Source of the DNA: Persicitalea sp963803495
GTDB lineage: Bacteria > Bacteroidota > Bacteroidia > Cytophagales > Spirosomataceae
DNA: 64,000 nt
Direction: 5' to 3'
Assembly (NCBI GenBank): GCA_963803495.1
Contig: CAWDMP010000002.1
Span: 4,340,001 to 4,404,000 of the forward strand
Shown here: one piece after another, positions 16,522 to 26,005 of the stretch
Position numbering within the stretch: the stretch's first letter is position 1
How the letters are laid out: every line of letters starts with the position of its first letter
The notes under the pieces: generated by a model
Seen by the model: the letters and a program-made list of their open reading frames with translations, nothing else
Told to the model about the DNA's origin: nothing
Databases searched by the model: none
Translations under genes and position numbers: made by a program

Positions 16522-17288
16522 ACGGGTAGGGGTTCAGATTGGTGTTCCAGGTACTTAGCCACGGTCTCGCGCGCTTTGGGCAAGCGCCACCAGGGAAGGT
16601 AAGGATAGGCGTGGTGTTCCAGATGGTAACCAAAAAAGTAGCAGCTCAAAAAAGCCCGCACGTGGTGGAGGCCCTGGCTCCGGGCATTGTGCGGCGCGTT
16701 GTCGTGCTCACCCCGGTGGGGGAGGTAGGTACCGAAAAAGAAAAGCTGGAAGGTACTCAGCACCGCCGGCACCATCCAAAAAGCGATCAGGTTTTCCATC
16801 GGAAATACCAGTTTCAGCACATTGTAGGTGACGGCCATAAGCAGAATCTGCTTCCAGGAAATGTACTCCTTCAAAAAGCTGTAATACCACATGAAAAAAT
16901 TAGCGTTTCCCGCGTGGTAGTCGGGATCATCGAAAGTACCCGAGTGGCGGTGGTGTTCGTGGTGGTTGCCAGACAGGGTCTTATAGCCGTTGAAAGCAAA
17001 CAAATTGGCCGACAGCCAGCCGATCGCGTTATTGAGCCGGGGACGATCGGGCGCTACCACGCCGTGGATAGCGTCGTGGGCTGTGATAAACACACCGGTA
17101 TAGAGGTGCATTTGCACCAGCACAAAGACGTAGACCAGCGGATCGGAAAACGAAAACGGGTAGTTTAACAAAAAAGCCAGCGAGCCCAGCCACGCAAGCA
17201 GCACCAGCGTCGCCGCCCAAAGCCCCTTATTCCCGATCGGGGTTGATTTGATACGGGGGAGTGGAATTGTGGTTTCGTGTGGGGTCAT
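16518..17288 (-). CDS. crtW: Carotenoid ketolase CrtW-like / fatty acid desaturase superfamily
   Basis: About 256 residues from the ATG at 17288 (a further in-frame ATG at 17300 is possible). Integral membrane di-iron enzyme with the three histidine boxes: AHDAIHG, GNHHEHHRHSG and GYHLEHHAYPYLPWWRLP. The segment ALFAFNGYK-like LFAFNGYKTLSGNHHEHH, followed by TFDDPDYHAGNANFF, and FGTYLPHRGEHDN with final PWWRLP are typical of bacterial beta-carotene 4-ketolases rather than acyl desaturases. It would add keto groups to carotenoid rings, giving the pink-orange pigments common in Spirosomaceae. No other carotenoid gene is in the window. It overlaps the downstream peptidase gene by four bases. Confidence 0.78.
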   Translation of the reverse strand: MTPHETTIPLPRIKSTPIGNKGLWAATLVLLAWLGSLAFLLNYPFSFSDPLVYVFVLVQMHLYTGVFITAHDAIHGVVAPDRPRLNNAIGWLSANLFAFNGYKTLSGNHHEHHRHSGTFDDPDYHAGNANFFMWYYSFLKEYISWKQILLMAVTYNVLKLVFPMENLIAFWMVPAVLSTFQLFFFGTYLPHRGEHDNAPHNARSQGLHHVRAFLSCYFFGYHLEHHAYPYLPWWRLPKARETVAKYLEHQSEPLPV

Positions 17289-17394
17289 GATGTCGGGCAT
17301 CCGGTTCGAGTAGGTAGTTTCAATAAGGATGAAACACAAAACGCCGCCCGGACGTTTTGTGTCTTTTACATAAACACTAAAAATAGACTAAAAC

Positions 17395-18064
17395 ATGAAC
17401 CTATACAAATCATTCGCCGTAGCGGCGGCCAGTCTGATGCTCGGCGCGGCCTCTTGCGAAACCATGAACAACCAAGGGAAAGACAACAGCGATGTGCGGG
17501 CGGTGACCGTAGCCAATACTGAGACGGGGCAAGCCACGGCGGCATTTGCCGAAGGCTGCTTTTGGTGTACCGAGGAAGTTTTCGAGGCCGTAGTAGGTGT
17601 CGATTCGGTGATTTCGGGCTACGCGGGGGGGACTACCAACGACCCTACCTACGACAAAGTCAACACCGAAACCACAGGCCACGCCGAGACGGTACTCGTG
17701 TACTACGACCCCACCAAAGTCGATTACGAAGAATTGACGCGGGTATTCTACCTGTCGCACGATCCTACGACCCTCAACCGGCAGGGCCCCGACCGCGGTA
17801 CTTCGTACCGTTCGGTCCTGTTCTACCAAACGCCCGAAGAGAAAGAAATCGCCGACCGTGTGACGGCCGAAATGAACAAGGACCGCTTACAATGGCAAAA
17901 TCGTGACGGAGGTCAAGCAATTGGATCAATTCTATCGCGCCGAAGGGTACCACCAGGACTATGTCGAGCACAACCCCGGCAATCCTTACGTCCAAAACGT
18001 ATCAAAACCCCGTTACGAGAAATTCAAGTCGGTGTATAAGGGGAAGTTGAAGGCAGGAATTTAG
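17395..18064 (+). CDS. msrA: Peptide methionine sulfoxide reductase MsrA (frameshift near 17887)
   Basis: The N-terminus is a signal sequence ending in GAASC, suggesting an exported, probably lipid-anchored form. The catalytic motif EGCFWCTEEVFE (residues ~53-64) carries the nucleophilic cysteine; SGYAGGTT, GHAETVLVYYDP and YLSHDPTTLNRQGPDRGTSYRS follow. At 17887-17888 one extra T throws the frame off; correcting it gives RYNGKIVTEV, QFYRAEGYHQDYVEH and a tail ending KGKLKAGI with TAG at 18062-18064 (~222 residues, full length). The enzyme reduces methionine-S-sulfoxide in proteins, here in the cell envelope. The uncorrected frame would lose the conserved tyrosine-rich C-terminal part. Confidence 0.9.
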
Positions 18065-18158
18065 GTTTGGGGAGGTGAAGGGCCAAGAAGTTAAGGAGTT
18101 TGTTTGTTCATCAAATTCGACCCTTTACTGCTTACCTTTCTACCCATGAAGCCGAACG

Positions 18159-18788
18159 TTACCGCCCAATGACCATATTACTCGTAATCTCCTGATCGAA
18201 CGTAATGTATCCAGGGTAGTTGACTTGTTTGTCGCCGACGGCCAGGGTAGGTTTGATCTTGACGGTCAGGACGGCGGGTTGGCTATCGGACTTGCCGGAG
18301 AGCGACTGGATCATGGCAATGAAACTTTCGCGGGTGTCGTCGTTGGAGAGTAGGTCGTAGGCATTGGTACTCAGATTCACCGGTACCTGTGTACTACCCG
18401 TGCCGGGGTACACCTCGATGCGGCGGTTCAGAATACCCCGAAACACCTCGCTTTTGGATAGCATCACGATGTATTCCAACTGGTTGATCGCCGCCAGGTT
18501 TTTGGTGGGATTGTTGATGTCGAGGTTGACGCGCAAGTCCAGCGGTACCTTCTTGCGCAACAGCGCCAGGCCCAGCTGAGGGTACTTCAAGGGGTCAAAG
18601 TCCTTGACGCTTTTAATATTTCTGAATTCGCTGACATCGATTCCCGCCAGATAAATACTATCCACCGATGTGATGGCGTATCGGCAATCGCCTAGCGTCT
18701 TGGCTTCCTTGATTTGCTTATTGACACCGCATTGCGCAAACAAAACGACGATGGCCAGCAGGCCGATGGCACTGGTTATTTTTTTCAT
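18159..18788 (-). CDS. LEA type 2 domain lipoprotein
   Basis: 209 residues with a lipoprotein signal (LLAIVVLFAQC). The body resembles LEA14/WHy-type beta sandwiches: LDLRVNLDINNPTKN, then NQLEYIVMLSKSEVFRGIL and VPVNLSTNAYDLL. The N-x-N-P motif after a beta strand is characteristic of LEA2 domains. Function in bacteria is unknown; it is predicted to be anchored to the periplasmic face of a membrane. It stands alone and converges with msrA. Confidence 0.78.
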   Translation of the reverse strand: MKKITSAIGLLAIVVLFAQCGVNKQIKEAKTLGDCRYAITSVDSIYLAGIDVSEFRNIKSVKDFDPLKYPQLGLALLRKKVPLDLRVNLDINNPTKNLAAINQLEYIVMLSKSEVFRGILNRRIEVYPGTGSTQVPVNLSTNAYDLLSNDDTRESFIAMIQSLSGKSDSQPAVLTVKIKPTLAVGDKQVNYPGYITFDQEITSNMVIGR

Positions 18789-19045
18789 GAAATGAGTTTC
18801 TGGATGTGAACTACTGGATATTAATGAAAAGATTTTGTCAGCTAGAACGCCGGGTACCGCAAGTTACGTTCGATTTATTTTGCTTTCAGGCTCCGCTGCA
18901 CAGTCTTCATGACCGGATTTTTGGAAATGGGTTTAAAGGTATGATCTTCCTGGTACCTTCGGAAGCCTGGAAAACACTCAGCGTCAAGTCTTACCGAGCC
19001 CTGAGAAAAGTACAGTATTTTCTCGCTCAGAAGGAGAAAAAAAGC
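18789..19045. other. Intergenic region, no supported gene
   Basis: The 370-bp gap between the LEA2 gene and DUF4494 holds an 85-codon plus-strand open frame (18806-19063) with no recognisable features, which I do not accept. The right end carries a promoter-like box, a terminator and a repeat array, listed separately. Confidence 0.4.
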
Positions 19046-19053
19046 TATTTTTG
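19046..19053 (+). promoter_or_regulatory. Promoter-like box TATTTTTG just before a terminator
   Basis: Exact TAnnTTTG match, but a complete terminator hairpin starts only nine bases later (19062). Transcripts starting here would terminate after roughly 40 nt unless anti-terminated, so this could be an attenuated leader of the DUF4494 gene or a chance match. Confidence 0.4.
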
Positions 19054-19061
19054 CTCCCAGT

Positions 19062-19100
19062 AAAGAGGTAGCCCGGCCAACCCCGACTACCTCTTTTTTT
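19062..19100 (+). terminator. Rho-independent terminator ahead of DUF4494
   Basis: aaagaggtag (19062-19071) pairs with ctacctcttt (19087-19096) followed by a T run to 19100. No accepted plus-strand gene precedes it. Confidence 0.75.
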
Positions 19101-19119
19101 GTTTAAAACGATCCGTTTT

Positions 19120-19154
19120 ATTCACTCATTCAAAATTCACTCATTCAAAATTGA
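19120..19154. repeat. Octamer-type array (ATTCACTC/ATTCAAAA) before DUF4494
   Basis: Two tandem copies of the 15-mer TTCACTCATTCAAAA (19121-19135, 19136-19150) end with TTGA four bases before the ATG at 19159. Same family as the arms at 4803-5380 and 33334-33425, including the CATTCAAAATTGA end. Confidence 0.75.
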
Positions 19155-19158
19155 TTTC

Positions 19159-19660
19159 ATGGCCAGCTGGTACCTAGGAAAAATCAGATTTCAGAAAGAA
19201 GACGAAAACGGTAGACTAAAAACGACCAACGAAGCGTACCTGGTAGATGCCCTCACCTACACCGAAGCCGAAGCGCGGCTTTACGGCCAAATCGTGACGG
19301 GTACCTCGGACTTCACCGTCACGGCCATCACGCGGATGCGCCTCGCTGACCTGCTCACCTTCGAAGGCGGCGACAAGTGGTACAAGGCCAAGGTGGTCTT
19401 TCTACTCGATCGACGAGAAGAGCGGGAAGGAAAAGAAGATAACGAACTACGTACTACTCAACGCCAAAGACATCACCCAGGCGCTCGAGCGCATCACCGA
19501 GAGTCAGCGCACGATGTTGATCCCTTACGAGACGACCGACCTGAACCTGACGCCGATTCTGGACGTGTTTCCCTACGAAGCGGGCGCGACCGAAGAGGCC
19601 ATTCCGCCCAATTTCCGGCCCTTGGCCGAAGTACAGGCTGAGCAGCAAGCGGCGGGGTAG
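19159..19660 (+). CDS. DUF4494 domain-containing protein (frameshift near 19400)
   Basis: From ATG 19159: MASWYLGKIRFQKED, TNEAYLVDALTYTEAEARLY and TVTAITRMRLADLL, the DUF4494 signature of small Bacteroidota proteins of unknown function. At 19399-19402 one extra base shifts the frame; the continuation reads YSIDEKSGKEKKITNYVLLN, ITQALERITESQRTML, TPILDVFPYEA and ends at TAG 19658-19660, giving about 166 residues. The ATG at 19159 is preferred over an upstream start because the latter would translate the repeat array. Function unknown. Confidence 0.82.
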
Positions 19661-19699
19661 CACTCGACAGTTGTCAGAAAAGACATCTACATCTACTAA

Positions 19700-19767
19700 G
19701 CCTCGGAGAGGCGCAAGCTTTGTAGAAAGGAATATTTCAAATGGGTTCTAGCCTCGGAGAGGCGCAA
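19700..19767. repeat. REP-like pair (gcctcggagaggcgcaa)
   Basis: The 17-mer gcctcggagaggcgcaa occurs twice, at 19700-19716 and 19751-19767, with a short GCCTC/GAGGC palindrome; the first is followed by gctttgtagaaagg. Degenerate relatives lie at 51850-51918. Confidence 0.65.
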
Positions 19768-19821
19768 CTTCAATACCAAAGGTTTGTTCCGGCGGCTCTC
19801 ACCAAGGCCGCCGGATTTTTA

Positions 19822-20555
19822 TTAATACTGCTTGGCGTAGTCGTTCAAATTCAAATAGTAAGGACTAGGACCATAGCTTTTGAGTTTGAGAGATCCGTAT
19901 TCATCGTCCGACTCGACTACCAGCGTATTGGGCGACAGCAGGTAGGTGTAGCTGAACGAAACAGGTAATTGCGCCTCTCCACCCCACTCGTCGAACGCGT
20001 AGAGTGGGTAGACGCCGAACGGTACCTCGGCTAGCCATAGCTTGGTTTTTTCACTGGTTTTGAGGTAGGTCAAGCACGTACTCCTTCGCTCGTCCAGCCG
20101 AATTCTTCGCGCCGATTACCGGTTGGGCTGCACTGATCGCGGAAATTTTCGCGCTGAAACTGTACCTCATCGGGTTCCGGTTTTACGGCTCGATTCTGGA
20201 ACGATTCCCTGATTTTCTTGCCCGTTTCGGTAGTGCCACATGCAATCACCTGGCCGTTGGGTAGGGCCAGAATGTGCTCGTTCATGTCGTCCGACGCCCG
20301 AAAACTACTTTCACGCTGAAAGCACATCGTACCCGTAGCCGGATCCACGAATATCCAGAGTTCGCCGTCGGTACCGTCTACTTTGTTAGTGTACTCATAA
20401 ACCAGCGCGTGGCTGAAGTAGTACTTGCCCTGGGCGGGTTTCCACTGGCTATTACGGTAAGCATCGGTCGGGGCTTTTCCGGCGGACTTGGTTTGGGCAA
20501 AGACCTGCGCGACCAGAATGAACGATAGGCAGCACAGTAGTAAGCGTTGTTTCAT
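19822..20555 (-). CDS. Secreted hypothetical protein (frameshift near 20073-20078)
   Basis: A signal peptide (LLLCCLSFILVAQVFAQ) starts at 20555. The first frame runs to about residue 155 (KYYFSHALVYEYTNK, GELWIFVDPATGTMCFQRES, ALPNGQVIACGTTETGKK) and stops at 20070; the continuation LTYLKTSEKTKLWLAEVPFG, PVSFSYTYLLSPNTL, SYGPSPYYLNL lies in another frame and needs one missing base near 20073-20078. The joined protein is about 244 residues. Unlike the other breaks in this window, this one is a deletion. I do not recognise the family; alternating strands suggest a periplasmic beta-rich protein. Confidence 0.6.
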
Positions 20556-20667
20556 TCGAGATACAAAAGAAAATGAGGATGAACCGGTAAATCAAAGGTT
20601 GAAGTTCCGAATTTATTGTCAATCCCCGATTGCGTATCTTAGCGAGCGATTAAGAAAACCAGCTCCG

Positions 20668-22732
20668 ATGGCGCAGACGATGCGAAAATCTCTTGGTACT
20701 ACGGTACTGGCCTGGCTCGCCAGCGCGGGCCTGCTGTGGGCTCAGTCGCCGGGTACTGCGATCCCGCTTTCTTCACTACCCACCGACACTACGCTGGTCG
20801 CTATAGCCGCCTGGCGCACCACGCCGACCGGAACCACGCCAACCGACACGCTGCAAGCCGATACCTACGGTCGTTTCCAAGAGTCGAAAATGGATTCTGC
20901 CGGGGTGCATTGGCTTCGACTGGCCTTATACAACGACTTGGACAGCAAGCAGCGCAAGGTACTCACCACCCCCTACGGCAACGACGAAGTGGAGGTGTAT
21001 ATCTCGACCGACGCGGGCCGTAGCTGGCAGCACGAACGACTGGGCGCCATGATTTCGTACTGGCAGGTACCTTACCGGCACAGCAACCTGCTGCTCCCCA
21101 TCGACCTGGCCGCCGGAAAGGAGACTCTGCTTTTAATCAAGATTCAGGAGGGGTACTTCGGAGCGGTCGATCCCGGCCTTCGGCTTATCGACGAGGAAAG
21201 TCTCAAAGCCAATTTTTGGGCGCAGTACGCCAATAGTTTCGAAGGGGTGTACCTCAGCGTCTTTATTCTGGGCGCGGTCCTGGCCATTTTTCTATTCGTT
21301 GCGTTTTTGTACATCATGACCCGCGACCGGCTGTACCTGTTTTACGGGCTGTATCTGGGCGGGGTGGGGCTGTACTTCTGCGCCAAAACCGATTCGCTGT
21401 TTTTCATAGGGTACTTTGTGAGCGGCTTCCCCAAGTTGAGTTCGCTGCTCAACGAACCACTCCAAATGCTCTACACCGCCCTCTACATCCGGTTCAGTAT
21501 GGGGCTGCTCCGCGTCGCCAATTTCGACCCCGGGCTCGACCGCTTTCTGAGCGTCTTCTGGAAAGCCCTAATCGCCTACGCGATCGTGCTGGCGGTGGTG
21601 ACAGGCCTGGTTTGGAACCGTGAGTTTGAATTGAAAGCACTGGCATTCGACCGCGTCGTGCTCCTGTTGTTCAACGTTGTGATGCTGTTCAGGGTAATTC
21701 AGAAAAACCGCTCACCTCTGTTGAGCTATTTCCTGGTCGGTAACTTGTTCTTTCTTTACGGGCGTTATTTTGTCTACTCTGGCTAGTCTGAACGTAATCG
21801 ACGCCCACGCCAGCCTGATGCCCGTCAGCTATTTTCAAATCGGGGTGCTGGGCGAAATCATGTGTTTCTCTTTCGCGTTGGGCTACAACGTGCGGGTGCT
21901 GGGGCGGGAGCGCAACGCCAATCAGAAGGCCTACATCGGTCAGCTGCAGCTCAATCGCGATATGTCTGAAAAAGCCAACCGTCAGTTGAAAGAGAAACTC
22001 GACAAGCGGACCCGCGAGGTGATGGAAATATCGGACGCCCTGCAATTTCAGAAAGAGGCCAACCTCCGCTCCGAGTTTGAGTACCAACTCAGTGAAATGG
22101 AAATGCAGGCGCTACGGGCTCAGATGAACCCGCACTTCATTTTCAATAGCCTCAACACCATCAGGTACTTCGTGCTCAACAACGAGAACGACAAAGCCAG
22201 CGACTACCTGGGTAAGTTCGCCCGGCTGTTGCGCATGGTGTTGCAAAATTCCCGGCAGAATACCATTCCGCTCAGCGAAGAATTGGAAGCCCTGCGGCTT
22301 TACCTGGAAATAGAAGCCAAGCGCTTCGGCGAGCGCTTCGAGTACTGCATCGAGGTACCCGAGGGGATGGATACCGAGGGGATCATTGTGCCGCCGTTGC
22401 TGTTGCAGCCCTTCGCCGAGAACGCCATCTGGCACGGCCTGCTGCACAGCGACCGTCCCGACAAGCAGCTGACAATCAGGATATCCGAAGAGGCCGATGC
22501 CTGTCGGTTCGTGATAGAAGACAACGGCGTAGGACGTCAGCAAGCGCGTCAGATGAAGAGCCGCTCGGCCACGCACAAAAAATCGTTCGGGATGCAGATC
22601 ACCAACAAACGCGTGGAGCTTTTTAACAAAAATTTCTCTTCCCAAATCGACATCACGGTGCAAGACGTCGTCACGCCCGAGGGCGAGGTGGCAGGTACCT
22701 CGGTGCAGATCCGATATCAGTTGCCGGAGTGA
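20668..22732 (+). CDS. 7TM sensor histidine kinase, LytS/YehU type (frameshift near 21755)
   Basis: Start ATG 20668 begins a signal-like segment (LAWLASAGLLWAQ). Residues ~30-185 form a beta-rich 7TMR-DISM extracellular domain, followed by seven hydrophobic helices (~200-395). The frame breaks inside the sixth or seventh helix at the T run 21755-21757; removing one T gives LFFLTGVILSTLASLN and restores the protein (~687 residues). After a coiled coil (MSEKANRQLKEKLDKRTREV) comes the His_kinase/HATPase unit: AQMNPHFIFNSLNTIRY with the phosphoacceptor His at ~488, PPLLLQPFAENAIWHGL (N box) and EDNGVGRQQA (G box). It would phosphorylate a LytTR regulator, likely the one at 24274. Confidence 0.9.
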
Positions 22733-22743
22733 AACGCTGTTAC

Positions 22744-24165
22744 CTACATCTTCACAAACTCCACCCGCCGGTTGTTGGCTTTACCTTCGGAAGTTTTGTT
22801 GTCGGCAGCGGGCGCGATTTCGCCCATGCCGTCGGTTTCAAGACGGCTCTTGTCGATGCCAAACTGAGTGGCCAGGTTTTCCTTTATCGACTCGGCGCGC
22901 TTCTTCGAAAGTTCAAGGTTGGCCGCTGCTTCGCCGTCGGAATCGGTATGGCCGATAATCTTGACCTTGACCGATGCGTTCTCCTGCAAAGTCTCGGCGA
23001 TGTCTTTCAACACAGCGTAGGACTCAGGCTTGATGTTGGCTGAGTTGACATCGAAGGTGATGCCCGTGGTCACGAACTTGCCCTCGGTGATGAGCTTGGA
23101 GCGCGTGTCGGGCGCACCTACGGCCAGGCGGACGTTGGCGATGAAAAATTGGTCATCGGGACGCGACATGCTACCGAAAAATCGCATGGCGTTCAGCTTG
23201 ATGTCCTCAGGAAATATCCGGGGCAGGTCAAACACTTTCTCTTCGTCGATATAAACCCTCAGCCTCTGCTTTTGCCGCCAGATGGCCACATGGAAGAATC
23301 GACCGTTGTTATCGATACTGAAGGTGGAACTCATCTTTCGTTGCCCCGCCAGGTCCGTTTTTCGGCCCTCGTTATCGGTTTGGGAAAGATATACGGTTGA
23401 AACGCCGCTTCGGCCGCCGGTAGACGCAGCTATCCGAAAAATGGCTCCCCGCCCCGCTGCGGCTTCGCCAATTTTGAGGTCGTTTTTTTCCACTTCGTGA
23501 AAGACGGTGGACAATTCTTGCTGGTAAGCATATTCATTGTCGATGCCGTTGTAAACAAAATCGTACTCGAATGTGAAGTTTTCGGGCAACTCCTTCACAA
23601 AATCCGGGATGTAAGAACCTTTTGCCTTCTGAATCATGAGCCACCTCCCCTCCAGGCCTTCGATCGTGACGATTTCGCCGCTGCTGTTGGTATTCCATTG
23701 CGCCGGAAAATCGCCCAGGGCATCTTGCGAGAAATCATCTAAGGCCACTATTTTCTCACCGGGCACAAAATCAAACTTACTGTACGATGCAAAAGCCGCC
23801 TTCTCCGGCTCGACGGGGGCATCGTTGCCGGCGTTGCCATTCATATCGCTGCCTGACATCCGTCCACCGCCATTGTTGCGGTCGTTGTCGTTACCATTAT
23901 CGTTGTCACGACGGTCGTCGTCTCGCTCATCCTGGTCATTATCTTTTTTCTTCTTTTTATCTTTTTTCTTGAAAATGCTGCCGATACCTTCTTCCAATTT
24001 ATCGAACCCCTTGTCGATGGTTTGGTCGATGCGGCGGTTGGCGCGATTTTCGGCCTGGCGTTCCGCCGTTCTCTTTGGATTGCGAATTACTACCTGGGCG
24101 GTGGCCTCAAATGTGACGAGTAAGCCAACAAGTAAAATGAACGAGTTGCGTTTTAGTGCTTTCAT
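22744..24165 (-). CDS. OmpA family outer-membrane/peptidoglycan-binding protein
   Basis: 473 residues with signal peptide ending EATAQ. After a short R/A/N-rich helix comes a strongly charged low-complexity region (residues ~65-105: KKKDKKKKK, then D/N/R-rich), then a beta-sandwich domain (~130-345; WLMIQKAKGSYIPDF, FHVAIWRQKQRLRVYIDEEK) reminiscent of concanavalin-like lectins, and a C-terminal OmpA domain (~355-473; ITFDVNSANIKPESYAVLKD, IIGHTDSDG, LSKKRAESIKENL, NRRVEFVKM) that binds peptidoglycan. It converges with the sensor kinase and lies upstream of the LytTR regulator on the same strand. Confidence 0.88.
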   Translation of the reverse strand: MKALKRNSFILLVGLLVTFEATAQVVIRNPKRTAERQAENRANRRIDQTIDKGFDKLEEGIGSIFKKKDKKKKKDNDQDERDDDRRDNDNGNDNDRNNGGGRMSGSDMNGNAGNDAPVEPEKAAFASYSKFDFVPGEKIVALDDFSQDALGDFPAQWNTNSSGEIVTIEGLEGRWLMIQKAKGSYIPDFVKELPENFTFEYDFVYNGIDNEYAYQQELSTVFHEVEKNDLKIGEAAAGRGAIFRIAASTGGRSGVSTVYLSQTDNEGRKTDLAGQRKMSSTFSIDNNGRFFHVAIWRQKQRLRVYIDEEKVFDLPRIFPEDIKLNAMRFFGSMSRPDDQFFIANVRLAVGAPDTRSKLITEGKFVTTGITFDVNSANIKPESYAVLKDIAETLQENASVKVKIIGHTDSDGEAAANLELSKKRAESIKENLATQFGIDKSRLETDGMGEIAPAADNKTSEGKANNRRVEFVKM

Positions 24166-24273
24166 GACCTGATTTTTAATAAGTTGCGTTGATCCAGTTT
24201 CAATTTAAATAAATTATAGCTTGGTTATTGGTAGCTTTTAGTGAACGGTATTTTCAGCAGCGAAGCGACGTTA

Positions 24274-25032
24274 TTAGTGCCGAAATGAGCGCACTTTAAG
24301 TAAGTTACCCAGCACGTCCTTGCGGCTACGCGAGATGGCAATCTCGCTACCGTCGGACATCACGGCATAGCCCCCGTCGGATTTAACGTGTTTTTTAAGA
24401 TGGTCGAGGTTGATGAGGTGCGAATGGTGGATGCGGGCAAAATTGGCCCCTTCCAGCAATTCCTCCACTTCCTTGAGCGTGCGGCATATCAGCGTCGGAT
24501 TACCTTCGTTCTGAAAAATCCGGGTATAGTTGCTATCGGATTCGCAGCGGATGATCTCCGAAATGGGCACGTACTCCAGTCCCTGGGTAGTAGGCAGCGC
24601 GATGAGCTGCGGTGTCTGTTGCTCGCGCACGAGCACTGAACGCAGGAAATCAAGCTGACTTTCCAGGTCGCCCTGCCGGATTTTTTCGCTTAGCTTGGTC
24701 ACGCAGGCGGCCAGTTCGTCGCCATCGATGGGTTTGAGCAGGTAGTCGAAAGCGCTGTATTTGAAGGCTTTCACCGCAAATTGATCGTAGGCCGTCGTGA
24801 ACACTACATCGAAAGGTTTTTTCTCCACCCGGTTGAGTAGCTCAAAACCATTGTAAACCGGCATCTCTACATCCAGAAAGAGTACGTCGAACTTCTCCTG
24901 GTTGAGCACGGGTAATGCTTCCTCAGGTCGGTTGAACTTCCCCACCACCTCCACTTCCGGACAGTAGGTTCGGAGGAGGATGTCCAGGCTTTCGGTGCAA
25001 TGTACTTCGTCGTCGACCAGAATGGCTTTCAT
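24274..25032 (-). CDS. LytTR family response regulator
   Basis: 252 residues. Receiver domain (1-120): acidic pair VDDE at 7-9, phosphoacceptor Asp54 in VLFLDVEMP, TT near 82 and Lys in YLLKPIDGDE near 103. The C-terminal LytTR DNA-binding domain (~150-250) shows IIRCESDSNYTRIF, LKEVEELLEGANFARIHHSHLINL and DGSEIAISRSRK. Such regulators pair with LytS-type kinases; two are adjacent, a reduced kinase encoded directly upstream (25124-25825, 91 bp away on the same strand) and the 7TM kinase at 20668. Confidence 0.93.
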   Translation of the reverse strand: MKAILVDDEVHCTESLDILLRTYCPEVEVVGKFNRPEEALPVLNQEKFDVLFLDVEMPVYNGFELLNRVEKKPFDVVFTTAYDQFAVKAFKYSAFDYLLKPIDGDELAACVTKLSEKIRQGDLESQLDFLRSVLVREQQTPQLIALPTTQGLEYVPISEIIRCESDSNYTRIFQNEGNPTLICRTLKEVEELLEGANFARIHHSHLINLDHLKKHVKSDGGYAVMSDGSEIAISRSRKDVLGNLLKVRSFRH

Positions 25033-25123
25033 TTCTTGGTGGGTTTAGGAAAGATAAGTCGGAGGGCGCTAATCGTGGCAGGTGAATTTAACCCCTAACT
25101 TTGGCTTTTGCAAGGCCAATAGA

Positions 25124-25825
25124 TTAGTATTGAGTTACTTGATTGATATTTTTAATATAAAAAGGAGTGAACGATACGCTTACGCGGTTGCGCTCTGTTT
25201 CGCTTACCGTGTGCCTGGTTTGCACTTCGATGTCGGTACCGTAGCGTTCGTTGAGTAGCCGCATGCGGTCCTCGACCAGGCTCAGGCTCAATTCCTGCTG
25301 CGCCGGTACGTTGCGCGACTCGATGCCGGGCGTTTCGGCCCCAAAATCTTCCAGCGATAGATGAAGCTTACCACCCCGAAGGGCCACAAGCAGCCGGATG
25401 GTATAGGCGCTATTGCCGGGCCTAAGACTACACCAGATCGCGTTTTCTAAGTAGGTATGCAGCATCATCGAGGGCAGTTGGATCAAGTCAGGCGCTACTC
25501 CAGGCTCGATCGAAATCACGAACTCGATGCGGCGGTCGAAGCGCAAGTTTTCCATTTTGACGTACAGCTGCAACGTTTCTACTTCCTCCGAAAGCGTTAC
25601 AAAGTCGCCGCGCGAGTCGGATAGCATGCGTCGCAACAAGCGCGAAAAAACGCCCAGGTATCTCGACGCATCCGCCGACTCGTGATTCAGGATACGGTAG
25701 TTTACCGCGCTTAGGTTGTTGAACAGGAAATGGGAGTTGAACTGAGCGCGCAGCAACTTTACTTCCAATCGGGCCATTTCCAGTTCAAGGTCGCGCGTCA
25801 TACGTATTGGCGGGGTACCGCTCAT
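25124..25825 (-). CDS. Reduced, soluble LytS-type histidine kinase
   Basis: 233 residues with no sensor or membrane segment; it begins almost directly at the His_kinase dimerisation domain. The phosphoacceptor region reads RAQFNSHFLFNNLSAVNY with His32, where family members have NPHFIFNSLN. The N box is LPSMMLHTYLENAIW, but the G box is degenerate (LEDFGAETPG instead of DNGxG). It is encoded directly before the LytTR regulator and is probably its partner or a regulator of signalling. Weakened ATP-binding motifs suggest it may be a poor or inactive kinase. I see no missing 5' coding sequence upstream of 25825. Confidence 0.82.
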   Translation of the reverse strand: MSGTPPIRMTRDLELEMARLEVKLLRAQFNSHFLFNNLSAVNYRILNHESADASRYLGVFSRLLRRMLSDSRGDFVTLSEEVETLQLYVKMENLRFDRRIEFVISIEPGVAPDLIQLPSMMLHTYLENAIWCSLRPGNSAYTIRLLVALRGGKLHLSLEDFGAETPGIESRNVPAQQELSLSLVEDRMRLLNERYGTDIEVQTRHTVSETERNRVSVSFTPFYIKNINQVTQY

Positions 25826-26005
25826 TCCGTGGGTTGATGTGGGCTGAATGTAACATCAAACGCCGTTATGAGAAACACAAAATGAGCGGTCGGGCCATAT
25901 TTCAGGGCCATCGGGAGGTTTGGAATATTAATCGGCAGGCCGTTTTTTTGTAAAGGCGGGCGTCAAGCGCGTAACTTGCGGCCTCGATTAGCAAAACCCG
26001 TCCGC

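Noticed and set aside
18806..19063. 85-codon frame ahead of a terminator
   Set aside because: No signal, domain or known similarity; the terminator position alone is not enough to call a gene.
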